Numbered from the stretch's first letter, positions 17,087 to 26,499 are shown. The stretch: DNA of 64,000 nucleotides from Mesobacillus sp. S13 (GCF_020422885.1 NZ_CP084622.1:1507001-1571000), one strand, 5' to 3'. Notes: generated by a model from the letters alone, not told the origin. Numbers and translations are program-made.

Positions 17087-18484
17087 ATGTTAAATCAAAG
17101 CCAATCCATTAAATTGAGAACTTCAGAGGCAGCAGCCGTCATAATCTTGCTCCTAGCGGGAATAGGTTATGGCATGATTAAACGGGAGTTAATGCCACAT
17201 ATTCCGGTAATGACCGGGATCGGCTCTTTGATCATTTATGGACTGTTGAAAAAAATCAAGATGTCTGAGCTTGAACAAAGTATGATTGACGGTGCAAAGG
17301 CTGGACTCGGTGCGGTAATGATTTTCTTCTTTATAGGGATGCTGGTCAGCAGCTGGATGGCTGCCGGAACCATCCCTACATTGATATATTTCGCATTTGA
17401 GTTAGTGACTGGAAAATGGTTTTATGCGATCGTCTTTATCGTCACATCTGTTATTGGGTTGAGCATTGGCAGTTCACTGACAACCTCAGCGGTAATCGGT
17501 GTTGCGTTCATCGCGGTCAGTGAAACACTTGGCTTCTCATTGGCAATAACAGCTGGTGCGGTAGTTTCGGGTGCATTCCTTGGCGATAAAATGTCACCGC
17601 TCTCGGATACAACGGTCCTGGCGTCTTCTACGGTGAAGGTTGATCTATTTGATCATATAAAGAACATGTCATGGACAACGGTACCTGCATTCTTTATTTC
17701 ACTTATTTTGTTTGCCTCAATGTCACCAGAACTGAGTTCAGCGGACTTTACTAAGCTGCAAACCTTGCAGAATACACTTGCAGAGATGAATCTTATACAC
17801 TGGTACTCGCTCATTCCGCTGGCAATCCTGGCGATTCTTGCTTTGAAGAAAGTATCTTCTATACTGACACTTGGAGCAGGAACTCTTGCAGCCATGATCA
17901 TCAGCTTGGTGGTTGTTCAGCAAAAGGACTGGGGAACACTTCCGGGAATTTTATACACTGGATATGTTTCTGAGAGTGGTAATGAACAGTTGGATTCTCT
18001 GTTGTCCCGCGGCGGCATGGAGAGCATGTTCTTTTCAGTATCGCTGGTACTACTAGCCTTAAGCATGGGGGGATTGCTGTTCAAGCTTGGCGTTCTTCCT
18101 GCTCTGTTGCAAGGACTTGCCGGCAGTTTGGAAAAGGTACCGGTCCTGATTGGATCTTCAGCTTTGTCTGCGATTGGAGTAAACTTTTTGATTGGAGAGC
18201 AATACCTTTCGATTATATTGACTGGCAATACATTTGAGGGCCATTTTGAAAAAGCCGGGCTGCATCCGAAAAATTTGTCCCGGGTTCTTGAGGATGCCGG
18301 CACAGTACTAAATCCACTCGTTCCCTGGAGCGTGTGCGGTGTATTCCTTTCAAGCGTCCTTGGAGTCAGCACATTGGAGTACGTACCATTTGCGTTCTTT
18401 TGTTTGCTCTCACCGGTATTGACGCTGGCAGCAGGATTTACTGGAATAACCTTATCGAAGACAGGGAAAAATGCGGTGGCATAA
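17087..18484 (+). CDS. NhaC-family transporter under T-box control
   Basis: This 465-aa polytopic membrane protein of the NhaC Na+/H+ antiporter family has about 11-12 spans and the conserved core GAFLGDKMSPLSDTTVLASS. The start at 17087 follows GGGGGA; an upstream frame extension would run through the T-box terminator and is rejected. Family membership says ion-coupled antiport. Control by an amino-acid T-box is known for NhaC-like genes in Firmicutes and suggests amino-acid uptake, here probably tyrosine. That role is inferred. Array 2 begins about 40 bp downstream. Confidence 0.9.
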   Translation: MLNQSQSIKLRTSEAAAVIILLLAGIGYGMIKRELMPHIPVMTGIGSLIIYGLLKKIKMSELEQSMIDGAKAGLGAVMIFFFIGMLVSSWMAAGTIPTLIYFAFELVTGKWFYAIVFIVTSVIGLSIGSSLTTSAVIGVAFIAVSETLGFSLAITAGAVVSGAFLGDKMSPLSDTTVLASSTVKVDLFDHIKNMSWTTVPAFFISLILFASMSPELSSADFTKLQTLQNTLAEMNLIHWYSLIPLAILAILALKKVSSILTLGAGTLAAMIISLVVVQQKDWGTLPGILYTGYVSESGNEQLDSLLSRGGMESMFFSVSLVLLALSMGGLLFKLGVLPALLQGLAGSLEKVPVLIGSSALSAIGVNFLIGEQYLSIILTGNTFEGHFEKAGLHPKNLSRVLEDAGTVLNPLVPWSVCGVFLSSVLGVSTLEYVPFAFFCLLSPVLTLAAGFTGITLSKTGKNAVA

Positions 18485-18520
18485 GCTGCCGCTTTTTTTG
18501 TTGTTTTCGTAATGTAAATT

Positions 18521-19262
18521 ATGTGCCCGAACTCGGGGGCAAAGCAGAAAACCGGGAACATAAACGGAATATATGTGCCCGAACTCGATGGAAGAGCAGG
18601 AAACCGGGAACATAAACGGAATATATGTGCCCGAACCCACTTGCAAAGCAGAAAACCGGAAACATAAACGGAATATATGTGCCCGAACTCGATGGCAGAG
18701 CAGAAAACCGGGAACATAAACGGATTATATGTGCCCGAACTCGCTGGCAAAGCAGAAAACCGGGAACATAAACGGATTATATGTGCCCGAACTCGGTGGC
18801 AAAACAGAAAACGGGGAACATAAAAGGGACATATGTGCCCGAACTCACTGGCAGAGCAGGAAACCGGGAACATAAACGGAATATATGTGCCCGAACCCAC
18901 TTGCAAAGCAGAAAACCGGAAACATAAACGGAATATATGTGCCCGAACCCGGGGGCAAAGCAGAAAACCGGGAACATAAAAGGGATATTTGTGCCCGAAC
19001 TCGATGGCAGAGCAGAAAACCGGGAACATAAACGGAATATATGTGCCCGAACCCGCTGGCAAAGCAGAAAACCGGGAACATAAACGGATTATATGTGCCC
19101 GAACTCGGTGGCAAAACAGAAAACGGGGAACATAAAAGGGACATATGTGCCCGAACCCGCTGGCAAAGCAGAAAACGGGGAACATAAGTGGAATATATAT
19201 GCCCGAACTCGATGGCAGAGCAGAAAACCGGGAACATAAGTGGAATATAAATGCCCGAACAG
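18521..19262. repeat. 51-52 bp tandem hairpin array (array 2), 14 units plus a partial
   Basis: The motif TGCCCGAAC recurs from 18524 to 19252 at 51-52 bp steps. Each unit has imperfect 10-bp arms, TATGTGCCCG and CGGGAACATA, around about 23 nt, then a linker of about 9 nt. Units differ mainly in the loop (ACTCGATGGCAGAG, ACCCACTTGCAAAG, ACTCGGTGGCAAAA). Identical loop versions recur several units apart, suggesting block duplication. The minus strand happens to be open in all three frames through the array, giving false long reading frames. The remainder of 18485-19505 holds only the promoter and operator of the next gene. Confidence 0.95.
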
Positions 19263-19412
19263 CTTTGTTCCGGGACATGATCTTTTAGTGGAGATAGATG
19301 ATTATTTAAAACGTCTAAAATTTTCATTAATCAATGGTTTCATTTAAAATGAAAGGTATGTTTACGGGAAACAACTGTTAAAAATTGTTCTTTTTAATTG
19401 CATACTGGATAG

Positions 19413-19441
19413 TTGAATTATCCACCGTGCTTCACTATATT
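19413..19441 (+). promoter_or_regulatory. Sigma-A promoter of the RND exporter gene
   Basis: TTGAAT at 19413-19418 and TATATT at 19436-19441 are separated by 17 bp. The start is predicted near 19448, just before the operator-like palindrome. Confidence 0.6.
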
Positions 19442-19456
19442 TAGGATGGTAGAGTA

Positions 19457-19476
19457 ATAACCGTCCGGTCAGTCAT
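19457..19476 (+). promoter_or_regulatory. TetR-type operator-like palindrome
   Basis: ATAACCGTCCGGTCAGTCAT is an imperfect palindrome centred on CCGG, with 7 of 10 arm positions matching. The GACYGAC/GGTCAGTC style is typical of TetR-family operators of drug exporters. It lies roughly 10-30 bp downstream of the predicted start. No tetR gene is adjacent. Confidence 0.5.
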
Positions 19477-19505
19477 TGTGTTTTATCGCCGAAAGGAGTT
19501 CGTAT

Positions 19506-22500
19506 ATGAAAATCAGTAATTTTTCAATCAGAAGACCTGTTTTTACATTAGTGACCATGTTTTTGGTCCTGATTCTCGGGGTTGTTTCATTAATGAGGAT
19601 TCCTCTGAAACTGATTCCGGATATAAATCCTCCTGTTGGGGTCGTTGTGACCAATTATCAGGGAGCGAGTCCACAGGAAGTAGTCGAAAAGGTTACAAAG
19701 CCACTTGAGGCTAATCTCGCTACTCTCCCAGGAATCAAGACGATGACATCGACATCGCAGGAGGGTGCCAACCTGATCCTGATGCAGTTTTCCTGGACAA
19801 CCAATATTGACGATATCCAGGATGAGGTCATACAAAGGCTTGATATGACACCGATCCCAGACGACGCGAATAAGCCAAGATTCATGAAGTTTGATCCGTC
19901 TCAATTTCCAGTCATTCAGTTATCATTAAGCTCAGACCAGGATGAATCTGCACTAAGGGAGCTGGCAGAAGAACTGGAGTTGGAGCTCACAAAGGTTGAT
20001 GGAGTGGCAAGTGTCAATTTATCCGGTACATCCATCCAGGAAGTGAGGGTGGAACTCGACCAGGAGAAGTTGAAGGAGTACAAGCTAAGTCAATCAGATG
20101 TTGTCGACCTGATCAGGGCTAACGATGTATCGATGCCTGGTGACACGATTTTGACGGATGGCAAGGAACTGACGACCAGAATCATCAGCACTTTGGATTC
20201 ATTGGATACGTTAAAGAATCTGACTGTATTCAATAATCCTGTGACAAAGCAAAAGGTCACACTTGAGGACGTTGGTAAAGTTGAACTTCAAAAGCAGGAT
20301 GATAATACCATTACTAGGACGAATCAATCTCCCTCTGTTCTACTGAGTGTACTCCAGCAATCTGATGCTAACACTGCAGAGGTTTCTGAGACTTTTCTTG
20401 AAGAATTGGAGGCTTTGCTGGAAAGGGATAAATACTCCGGTATAAAGTCGGAAGTTCTCTTTGACCAGGGTGATTATATCAAAATGGCGATTGGCAATAT
20501 TTCAAATTCCCTGATTGTCGGGGGATTGCTTGCGATGGCCGTTCTTTTCTTCTTCCTGAGAAATGTAAAGAGTCCGCTAATCATTGGGATTGCGATTCCA
20601 TATTCAGTCATCTTTACCTTTGTATTAATGTTCTTTGCAGATTTCACTTTGAATATCATGACGCTTGGCGGACTGGCTCTTGGAATAGGGATGCTAGTTG
20701 ATAATGCCATAGTCGTCATTGAAAATATCTATCGCCATCTTTCAATGGGCAAGGATCCGAAAACAGCCGCCAGGGATGGAGCCAAGGAGGTAGGAGCGGC
20801 CATTACAGCTTCTACTTTAACGACTGTTGCTGTATTTTTGCCGGTCGTATTCATTTCCGGTATTATCGGCGAGTTGTTTACTGAGTTTGCATTGACCATT
20901 TCTTTTAGTTTATTTGCTTCGTTAGTAGTAGCATTGACCGTCGTCCCAATGTTGGCCAGCAGGCTGTTGAAGGCGCCAAAGAAAAACATGGAAACAAGAA
21001 GGCAGAGATCTGGATCGATGAGAGGATTGGAAAAATCGATCAGGTGGGCGCTCCGCCACCGTTTCATTGTCATTCTGATTACTTTGCTGATGCTCGCCGG
21101 AGGCGGTTATGGTGTGACAACCGTAGGAACTCAGTTTATTCCTCCTACTGATGAGGGGTTCTTCAGCATCAGGGTGAATCTCGAAAATGGAGCGGCTCTT
21201 TCAGAAACTCAAAAAGTCATGACAGCACTCGAAGATAAATTGAAAGATGAAGAGGATGTCGACGTTTATGTAAGCTTGATCGGCACTACTCAAGAGGCTT
21301 CATTCAGGGGCACGACGAATGCTAATGTTGGGGAACTGTATGTGAAAATGGATGAGCTTGAAGAACGTGAAATCAGTACCTTCCAGTTTGTCGATGATGT
21401 AAAAAAAGAATTGGAACAGGCTGCTGTGAGTGCAAACAGCAGTGCTGAACTAAATTTTAATATGCAGTCCACATCCGGTTCGGCTCCAAACACGCTTACT
21501 TTCAATGTCCGGGATTCCAGTGAAAAGCGGCTGAATGAATCAGTTGATTCAATATATAATTCACTCCGGGAACTTGAAGATGTCAATGAACTGACCACTA
21601 GCCAGAATGAAACGGTCGAGGAAATCCAGATTACAGTGGATAGAGAAAAGGCACTCGCCCAGGGACTTGCACCAGCTCAGATTGCCATGGTCGTCAACAA
21701 CGTGACCAGAGGGGATATGGCCACGCAAATGCCAGGGAATGATGGTGAAATTCTTGGTGTATATGTGGAATATGACAGTGATGTCACGCAAAATATCGAT
21801 AAGCTGAAACAGCTTTTAATCAAAAAGCCTGATGGAAACTATGTCACTCTTGGACAGGTGGCAAATATTGAAACAGGCAGCGGTCCTGTCAAAATTCAGA
21901 GGATCAATCAGCAGGGTGCAGTTGAATTCACGATGAAATACAAATCCTCAACGAACCTTGGCGATATATCCAAAAAGGTTGATGAAAAGATCGAAGAACT
22001 TGACCTGCCCGAGGAAACGGAAGTTGTCTTCAGTGGAGACAGGGAATTGCTCGAGTCTTCAATTGATGATCTTGTTTTGGCGTTCGTGCTGGCGATCATC
22101 TTGATCTATCTGGTCATGGCGGCTCAGTTCGAGTCATTGAAGTATCCATTTGTCATCATGTTCACAGTTCCTTTAATGGTTATTGGTGTTGCGCTGGCAC
22201 TGACGGCAACGGGTACACCAGTCAGCTTGACTGTGGTTATCGGTATCATCGTTCTTGCTGGTATCGTTGTTAACAATGCGATCGTGATCGTCGACTATAT
22301 TAACCAGAAGAAAGAGCGTGGCTTGATTCCGCATGAAGCGATAGTTCTATCAGTTAAAGACAGGGCAAGACCTATCCTGATGACCGCATTGACGACTATC
22401 CTTGGACTTCTACCGCTAGCCCTTGGTGTAGGAGAAGGGACAGAAATCAATCAGCCAATGGGAATTACGGTCATTGGCGGCCTGATCAGCAGCACCTTCC

Positions 22501-22769
22501 TGACGCTGTTTGTCATTCCAGTGGTCTATAGTTTCTTTGATAAGGATTATCGAAGAAGAAATAAAATGTATGCAACCCCGGATGGCCATCTGGTTCCAGC
22601 CTACCTGTTAAAGGAGCATACAGAGTCGGGTTATACCGAAGTTGAAGAAAGACAGACATCCTTCCAAAAGGGGAAATATTCGAAAGAAGAAATGGCAGGA
22701 ATGTTAGAAGAGCTTCTTGAACTCATAAAAGAAGATGAAGATTCAAATAATGATTTAAGAAGAAGATAA
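19506..22769 (+). CDS. RND-family efflux transporter (AcrB/SwrC-like)
   Basis: This 1087-aa exporter has the duplicated RND fold: an N-terminal helix (RRPVFTLVTMFLVLILGVV), a large extracellular loop, membrane spans around 340-530, a second extracellular domain and a second membrane half ending near 1020. The proton-relay Asp pair region is visible as GIGMLVDNAIVVIENIYRH. It ends with an acidic cytoplasmic tail of about 70 residues. Gram-positive relatives include B. subtilis SwrC (YerP), which exports lipopeptides. There is no membrane-fusion partner gene. ATG 19506 follows AAAGGAG. Confidence 0.93.
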   Translation: MKISNFSIRRPVFTLVTMFLVLILGVVSLMRIPLKLIPDINPPVGVVVTNYQGASPQEVVEKVTKPLEANLATLPGIKTMTSTSQEGANLILMQFSWTTNIDDIQDEVIQRLDMTPIPDDANKPRFMKFDPSQFPVIQLSLSSDQDESALRELAEELELELTKVDGVASVNLSGTSIQEVRVELDQEKLKEYKLSQSDVVDLIRANDVSMPGDTILTDGKELTTRIISTLDSLDTLKNLTVFNNPVTKQKVTLEDVGKVELQKQDDNTITRTNQSPSVLLSVLQQSDANTAEVSETFLEELEALLERDKYSGIKSEVLFDQGDYIKMAIGNISNSLIVGGLLAMAVLFFFLRNVKSPLIIGIAIPYSVIFTFVLMFFADFTLNIMTLGGLALGIGMLVDNAIVVIENIYRHLSMGKDPKTAARDGAKEVGAAITASTLTTVAVFLPVVFISGIIGELFTEFALTISFSLFASLVVALTVVPMLASRLLKAPKKNMETRRQRSGSMRGLEKSIRWALRHRFIVILITLLMLAGGGYGVTTVGTQFIPPTDEGFFSIRVNLENGAALSETQKVMTALEDKLKDEEDVDVYVSLIGTTQEASFRGTTNANVGELYVKMDELEEREISTFQFVDDVKKELEQAAVSANSSAELNFNMQSTSGSAPNTLTFNVRDSSEKRLNESVDSIYNSLRELEDVNELTTSQNETVEEIQITVDREKALAQGLAPAQIAMVVNNVTRGDMATQMPGNDGEILGVYVEYDSDVTQNIDKLKQLLIKKPDGNYVTLGQVANIETGSGPVKIQRINQQGAVEFTMKYKSSTNLGDISKKVDEKIEELDLPEETEVVFSGDRELLESSIDDLVLAFVLAIILIYLVMAAQFESLKYPFVIMFTVPLMVIGVALALTATGTPVSLTVVIGIIVLAGIVVNNAIVIVDYINQKKERGLIPHEAIVLSVKDRARPILMTALTTILGLLPLALGVGEGTEINQPMGITVIGGLISSTFLTLFVIPVVYSFFDKDYRRRNKMYATPDGHLVPAYLLKEHTESGYTEVEERQTSFQKGKYSKEEMAGMLEELLELIKEDEDSNNDLRRR

Positions 22770-22771
22770 TA

Positions 22772-22817
22772 TGAAGATGCCTGGCGATGCTGATATGCCA
22801 GGCATCTTTCATTTTTT
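22772..22817 (+). terminator. Rho-independent terminator
   Basis: GAAGATGCCTGGC pairs with GCCAGGCATCTTTC, followed by a T run. Confidence 0.85.
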
Positions 22818-22911
22818 GAGAACAGCTACTTTACAAATATTAACGACCATCAAGGAAAGTGGTACGTGTTAACTCTATTATTTTCTGAATAGTCAGGAAA
22901 GTTATTGCGAA

Positions 22912-22925
22912 TGTAAGCGCTTATC
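22912..22925 (+). promoter_or_regulatory. Weak cre-like box
   Basis: TGTAAGCGCTTATC matches 12 of 14 positions of the CcpA consensus, with the last two half-site bases off. It lies about 40 bp upstream of the SDR gene's ribosome binding site. Confidence 0.4.
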
Positions 22926-22962
22926 GTTAAAATATAGCTAATTAACGTTGAGGAGGACATTC

Positions 22963-24060
22963 ATGGAGTACGGATACTTTTTTACAGGATTTCCGGGATT
23001 CATCAGCAATCAATTGATTCGAGAAGTTTTGCGTAAAAATGAGGGCAATGGAAAGGTTCATGTACTTGTATTGCCTAATATGATAGATCAGGCAAATACT
23101 GAGAGAGCAGCGATCATCCAGGAGTACAGTCTTTCTGAGAGTCAGTTTGAGATCATCAGAGGGGACATTACTGCTATTGGTCTGGCTATTGATCCAGAAA
23201 TACAAGCGCGACTCGAAAGAGAAGTGACACATGTTTTTCATCTGGCAGCCATCTACGACCTGGCAGTGCCAAAAGAAATTGCCTATCGTGTCAATGTAAA
23301 GGGTACCGGGAACGTCAATGAATGGACGCAGACCCTTAAAAATATCCGGCGATATACGTACTTCAGCACTGCTTTTGTTGCCGGCAAACGGGAAGGGATC
23401 TTGTACGAGAATGAACTAATCAAGCCATCTGGTTTTAAAAATTTTTACGAAGAAACTAAATATGAAGCAGAAGTGCTTGTAGAGGCATTGAAATCTAAGG
23501 TTCCTGTGACAATCATTCGACCAGGGATTGTTAAAGGACATTCAAGAACAGGAGAAACCATCAAGTTTGATGGCCCTTATTTTATCATGAATTTCATAGA
23601 CCGTCTTAGCTTCTTGCCATTCTTGCCAAAGCTTGGAAAGGGCGAGAGTGTTGTCAATCTGGTGCCGGTGGATTATATTATTGAAGCCACAACCTATTTG
23701 ACATTTGCTGATAAGGGAGCAGGAAAAACATATCATCTTACAGACCCTAAACCTTATAAGGTATCTGAGCTTTACGCGATGATGATGTATGAATTAATGA
23801 AAAAGCAGCCAAAAGGAGCCGTTCCGCTAGCTTTGGCAAAAGGAGGACTCAATTTCAAGGTGCTCAGGAGGTATCTTGGAGTTGAAAAGGAAGCACTTGA
23901 TTACTTTACATGGAAGGGGAATTTCGATTCTTCCCAGTCACAGGAGGACTTAAAAGACTCCGGAATAAGATGCCCGGATTTCAAGGAAGGTATAACTGCC
24001 ATGGCGGCTTTCTACCAAGAGAATAAACATAAAAGGCAATTCCAGATCAATATATCTTAA
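22963..24060 (+). CDS. Extended SDR-family NAD(P)-dependent oxidoreductase (acyl reductase-like)
   Basis: The 365-aa protein has a Rossmann nucleotide-binding motif at residues 8-15 (TGFPGFIS), the FHLAAIYDLAVP strand and a YEETK catalytic pair at Tyr162 and Lys166, then a C-terminal substrate domain. The form VNVKGTGNV...YFSTAFVAG resembles fatty acyl-CoA or thioester reductases of the extended SDR group. ATG 22963 follows GAGGAGG. An aldehyde dehydrogenase follows after 22 bp, so the pair probably interconverts long-chain acyl, aldehyde and acid forms. The substrate is inferred only. Confidence 0.85.
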   Translation: MEYGYFFTGFPGFISNQLIREVLRKNEGNGKVHVLVLPNMIDQANTERAAIIQEYSLSESQFEIIRGDITAIGLAIDPEIQARLEREVTHVFHLAAIYDLAVPKEIAYRVNVKGTGNVNEWTQTLKNIRRYTYFSTAFVAGKREGILYENELIKPSGFKNFYEETKYEAEVLVEALKSKVPVTIIRPGIVKGHSRTGETIKFDGPYFIMNFIDRLSFLPFLPKLGKGESVVNLVPVDYIIEATTYLTFADKGAGKTYHLTDPKPYKVSELYAMMMYELMKKQPKGAVPLALAKGGLNFKVLRRYLGVEKEALDYFTWKGNFDSSQSQEDLKDSGIRCPDFKEGITAMAAFYQENKHKRQFQINIS

Positions 24061-24082
24061 TTTTAATGATTTTGGCAGGTGA

Positions 24083-25636
24083 ATGAACATGCACTCAGTT
24101 AAAGACGTACAAAAGATGTCTGTTGTGGCACCAGCGACTGGAGAGGTTATAGCTGAAATTGAAGAGACGCATGTCCAGGAAATTCCGTTCTTCTACCAGA
24201 GAGCGAAGGATGGTTTTGAGTATTGGAGCAGCATGGCCATTTCTGAGCGTACTAGGTACTTGAAGAGACTGAAGAAGCTGATGGTCGATGAAATGGACCA
24301 AATCGCTAAAGTAATTTCAGATGATACCGGAAAGGTGTTGACAGAGTCAATAGTGGCCGATATCATGCCGACTCTTGATGCAATCGATCATATTATCAGA
24401 CATGCGGAAAAGGTATTAAGCAGGAAAAAGGTAAAAACACCATTATTGCTCTTCGGGAAAAAATCCTTTATTGAATATATGCCACGTGGTGTTGTCCTTG
24501 TTATTTCTCCATGGAATTACCCGCTTCAGCTTGCGATGGTTCCGATGATCAGTGCACTTGCAGGAGGTAATGCAGTTATTTTAAAACCATCGGAAGTTAC
24601 TCCGCTTGTCGGAAAATGCATCGAGGACTTGTTCAAGCGTTCCGGCTTTCCGGAAGGAACAGTCCAGGTCGCACATGGCGGAAAAGAAGTAGGTGCTGCT
24701 TTTACGGCGGGTAAGCCAGATTATATTTTTTTTACAGGCTCAGTCAGGACAGGTAAAATCATTCAGCAGCAGGCAGCGAAAGATTTGATACCTACGACCT
24801 TGGAGCTTGGCGGGAAAGACCCGATGATTGTATTTGAGGATGCAAACATCGACAGAGCGGTAAAAGGAGCCGTCTGGGGTGCATTTACCAATAGCGGCCA
24901 GGTTTGCATGAGTGCTGAGCGATTATATGTTGAACGATCCATTTATGGCAAGTTCCTTGAGAAGTTGAAAAAAGAAGTCAATTCCCTACAACAAGGGAAT
25001 GATATCAATGCAGATGTCGGATCCATGACGTTCCCTGGTCAGAAAGATGTTGTGAAAGCTCAACTGGATGAAGCACTTGAGCGGGGAGCGAAATTAGAGA
25101 CAGGGTTGAAGCCTTCTGACTGGAAGGGTGACATGTTTTTGCCGCTGACAGTCGTCACTGAAGTGGAACAGGATATGAAAATCATTCAGGAAGAATCTTT
25201 TGGTCCATTGCTTCCTGTTGTCCCATTTGATACGGAAGAAGAAGCAATTACCTATGCTAATGGAACTGTATTCGGTCTGAATGCCAGTGTCTGGACCAAA
25301 GATAAAGCGAAGGCTCACCGTGTCGCTTCCAGACTTGTGTCCGGAGCTGTTGTCATCAATGATGTCCTCATCACTGTGGCAAACCACGGTCTGCCGTTTG
25401 GAGGAACAAAGGAGAGCGGCATAGGCAGGTATCACTCTGAGGCGGGATTAAGGATTTTTTGTCATGAAAAAGCTATCATGGAAGACATGGGTATCATGAA
25501 ATCCGAAATACAATGGTATCCCTATAAAGGCAAATATCCGTTATTCCTGAATTTATTCAAAAGCTATTTTTCCGAAAAAAGAGACTGGTTCACTTTTGTG
25601 AAAAACTATATCGCTCTTTTAAAAAATAATAAATAA
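24083..25636 (+). CDS. Aldehyde dehydrogenase family protein
   Basis: This 517-aa NAD(P)-dependent ALDH has the general base Glu241 in LELGGKDP and the catalytic Cys275 in NSGQVCMSAERL, with the usual spacing of 34. The SPWNYPLQLAMVPMISALAGGNAVILKPSE strand and FTGS motif are also present. The C-terminal extension after NYPFK-like sequence (about 470-517) is basic and hydrophobic, and may associate with the membrane. It sits in an operon with the SDR reductase upstream, suggesting aldehyde oxidation in lipid turnover. Confidence 0.93.
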   Translation: MNMHSVKDVQKMSVVAPATGEVIAEIEETHVQEIPFFYQRAKDGFEYWSSMAISERTRYLKRLKKLMVDEMDQIAKVISDDTGKVLTESIVADIMPTLDAIDHIIRHAEKVLSRKKVKTPLLLFGKKSFIEYMPRGVVLVISPWNYPLQLAMVPMISALAGGNAVILKPSEVTPLVGKCIEDLFKRSGFPEGTVQVAHGGKEVGAAFTAGKPDYIFFTGSVRTGKIIQQQAAKDLIPTTLELGGKDPMIVFEDANIDRAVKGAVWGAFTNSGQVCMSAERLYVERSIYGKFLEKLKKEVNSLQQGNDINADVGSMTFPGQKDVVKAQLDEALERGAKLETGLKPSDWKGDMFLPLTVVTEVEQDMKIIQEESFGPLLPVVPFDTEEEAITYANGTVFGLNASVWTKDKAKAHRVASRLVSGAVVINDVLITVANHGLPFGGTKESGIGRYHSEAGLRIFCHEKAIMEDMGIMKSEIQWYPYKGKYPLFLNLFKSYFSEKRDWFTFVKNYIALLKNNK

Positions 25637-25643
25637 TCATTAG

Positions 25644-25669
25644 CCGTTCCGGTTTAGGGACGGTTTTAT
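25644..25669 (+). terminator. Weak rho-independent terminator
   Basis: CCGTTCC pairs with GGGACGG around a 6-nt loop, followed by TTTTA. The stem is short and contains a G-T pair. Confidence 0.6.
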
Positions 25670-25865
25670 TTATATGGAAGAAATTAGTGTATTAATATAA
25701 AGAATATGAATTATATTTAACAATTAACTGGAAAAATGATAATTTGAAGTACAATTTGGACAATCTAAAACAAGTAGCAAGATGCAGAGGTTTTTATAAG
25801 ATGTGTTCCTTTTGACAACGTGGAAACCTGGGGACTCATAAAAGCACTAATACTATGACTAAAGG

Positions 25866-26351
25866 ATGAAACGTGACGTGGCGATTAAAAAGAACTTAAC
25901 CAAATTGGAAGCGGTAATGTGGAGCATCGCACTGCCAGGGTTTGCTCAGTTGCTGACTGGAAACCTTGTTAAGGGAATCTTGTTTGTCCTACTCGAGTTC
26001 CTTGTTAATGTGAATAGTAATTTTAACAAAGGAATCATGTACAGTTTCCTTGGGGAGACAGAAAAGGCAATGCATGTCCTGGACTATCAGTGGCTGATGT
26101 TTTATCCATGTTTATATATGTTCGCCATGTGGGATGCGTATAGAAGCGTCATGCCTGAGGAGGAAAAGATCACCTTTCTGCCTTTTGCATTTTCTGCCTA
26201 TTTTGTCACTGTCGGCTTGATGATATCACCAAAGGTTAAATTATTTGGCCTATTTCCAGGACCCGTATTCCTTCCAATGCTTTTTGTCATTCCAGGAGTG
26301 CTCACAGGATTCCTAATCAGGAAGATATTACTAAAGTTTTATTATGATTAA
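25866..26351 (+). CDS. Integral membrane protein with TM2-like start
   Basis: This 161-aa protein has about four membrane segments. The early stretch ALPGFAQLLTGNLVKGILFVLLEF resembles TM2-domain proteins of Bacillus. A soluble loop around residues 55-70 separates the halves, and the protein ends in a basic tail. A modest ribosome binding site (AAAGG) sits close to the ATG. The 229-bp gap upstream has no gene. The function is unknown. Confidence 0.75.
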   Translation: MKRDVAIKKNLTKLEAVMWSIALPGFAQLLTGNLVKGILFVLLEFLVNVNSNFNKGIMYSFLGETEKAMHVLDYQWLMFYPCLYMFAMWDAYRSVMPEEEKITFLPFAFSAYFVTVGLMISPKVKLFGLFPGPVFLPMLFVIPGVLTGFLIRKILLKFYYD

Positions 26352-26417
26352 GTTATAATTAAGCATTTTTTTCGCTAAAATTCGTTGTATTACCATATAT
26401 AACAACAATTTTTTACC

Positions 26418-26449
26418 CTTCAGTCATATACTTGGCTGAAGCTTTTTTA
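26418..26449 (+). terminator. Rho-independent terminator
   Basis: CTTCAG pairs with CTGAAG around a 12-nt loop, followed by TTTTTT. It separates the membrane protein from the DUF5667-like gene. Confidence 0.75.
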
Positions 26450-26472
26450 TTTTTTTTGAAAAAACCCCCATA

Positions 26473-26499
26473 ACAAAGTTAGCGCATACGTAACTTTGT
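26473..26499. promoter_or_regulatory. Perfect inverted repeat upstream of the DUF5667-like gene
   Basis: ACAAAGTTA at 26473-26481 is repeated in reverse complement, TAACTTTGT at 26491-26499, with a 9-bp spacer. An ACCCCC stretch lies at about 26464-26469. It may be a dyad operator or part of a promoter region. Confidence 0.6.

Noticed and set aside
17917..19278. Reverse-strand ORF of about 450 codons with repeated FGHIYS, VRAH and SGTY motifs
   Set aside because: It runs antisense through the 3' end of the NhaC gene and then through array 2, translating the same 51-52 bp unit in three successive frames. The pattern comes from an array without reverse-strand stops.
25780..25865. Possible structured leader before the membrane protein gene
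   Set aside because: Imperfect complementarity between TTTTATAAG and CTCATAAAA is visible, but it matches no riboswitch consensus I know and stems are weak.
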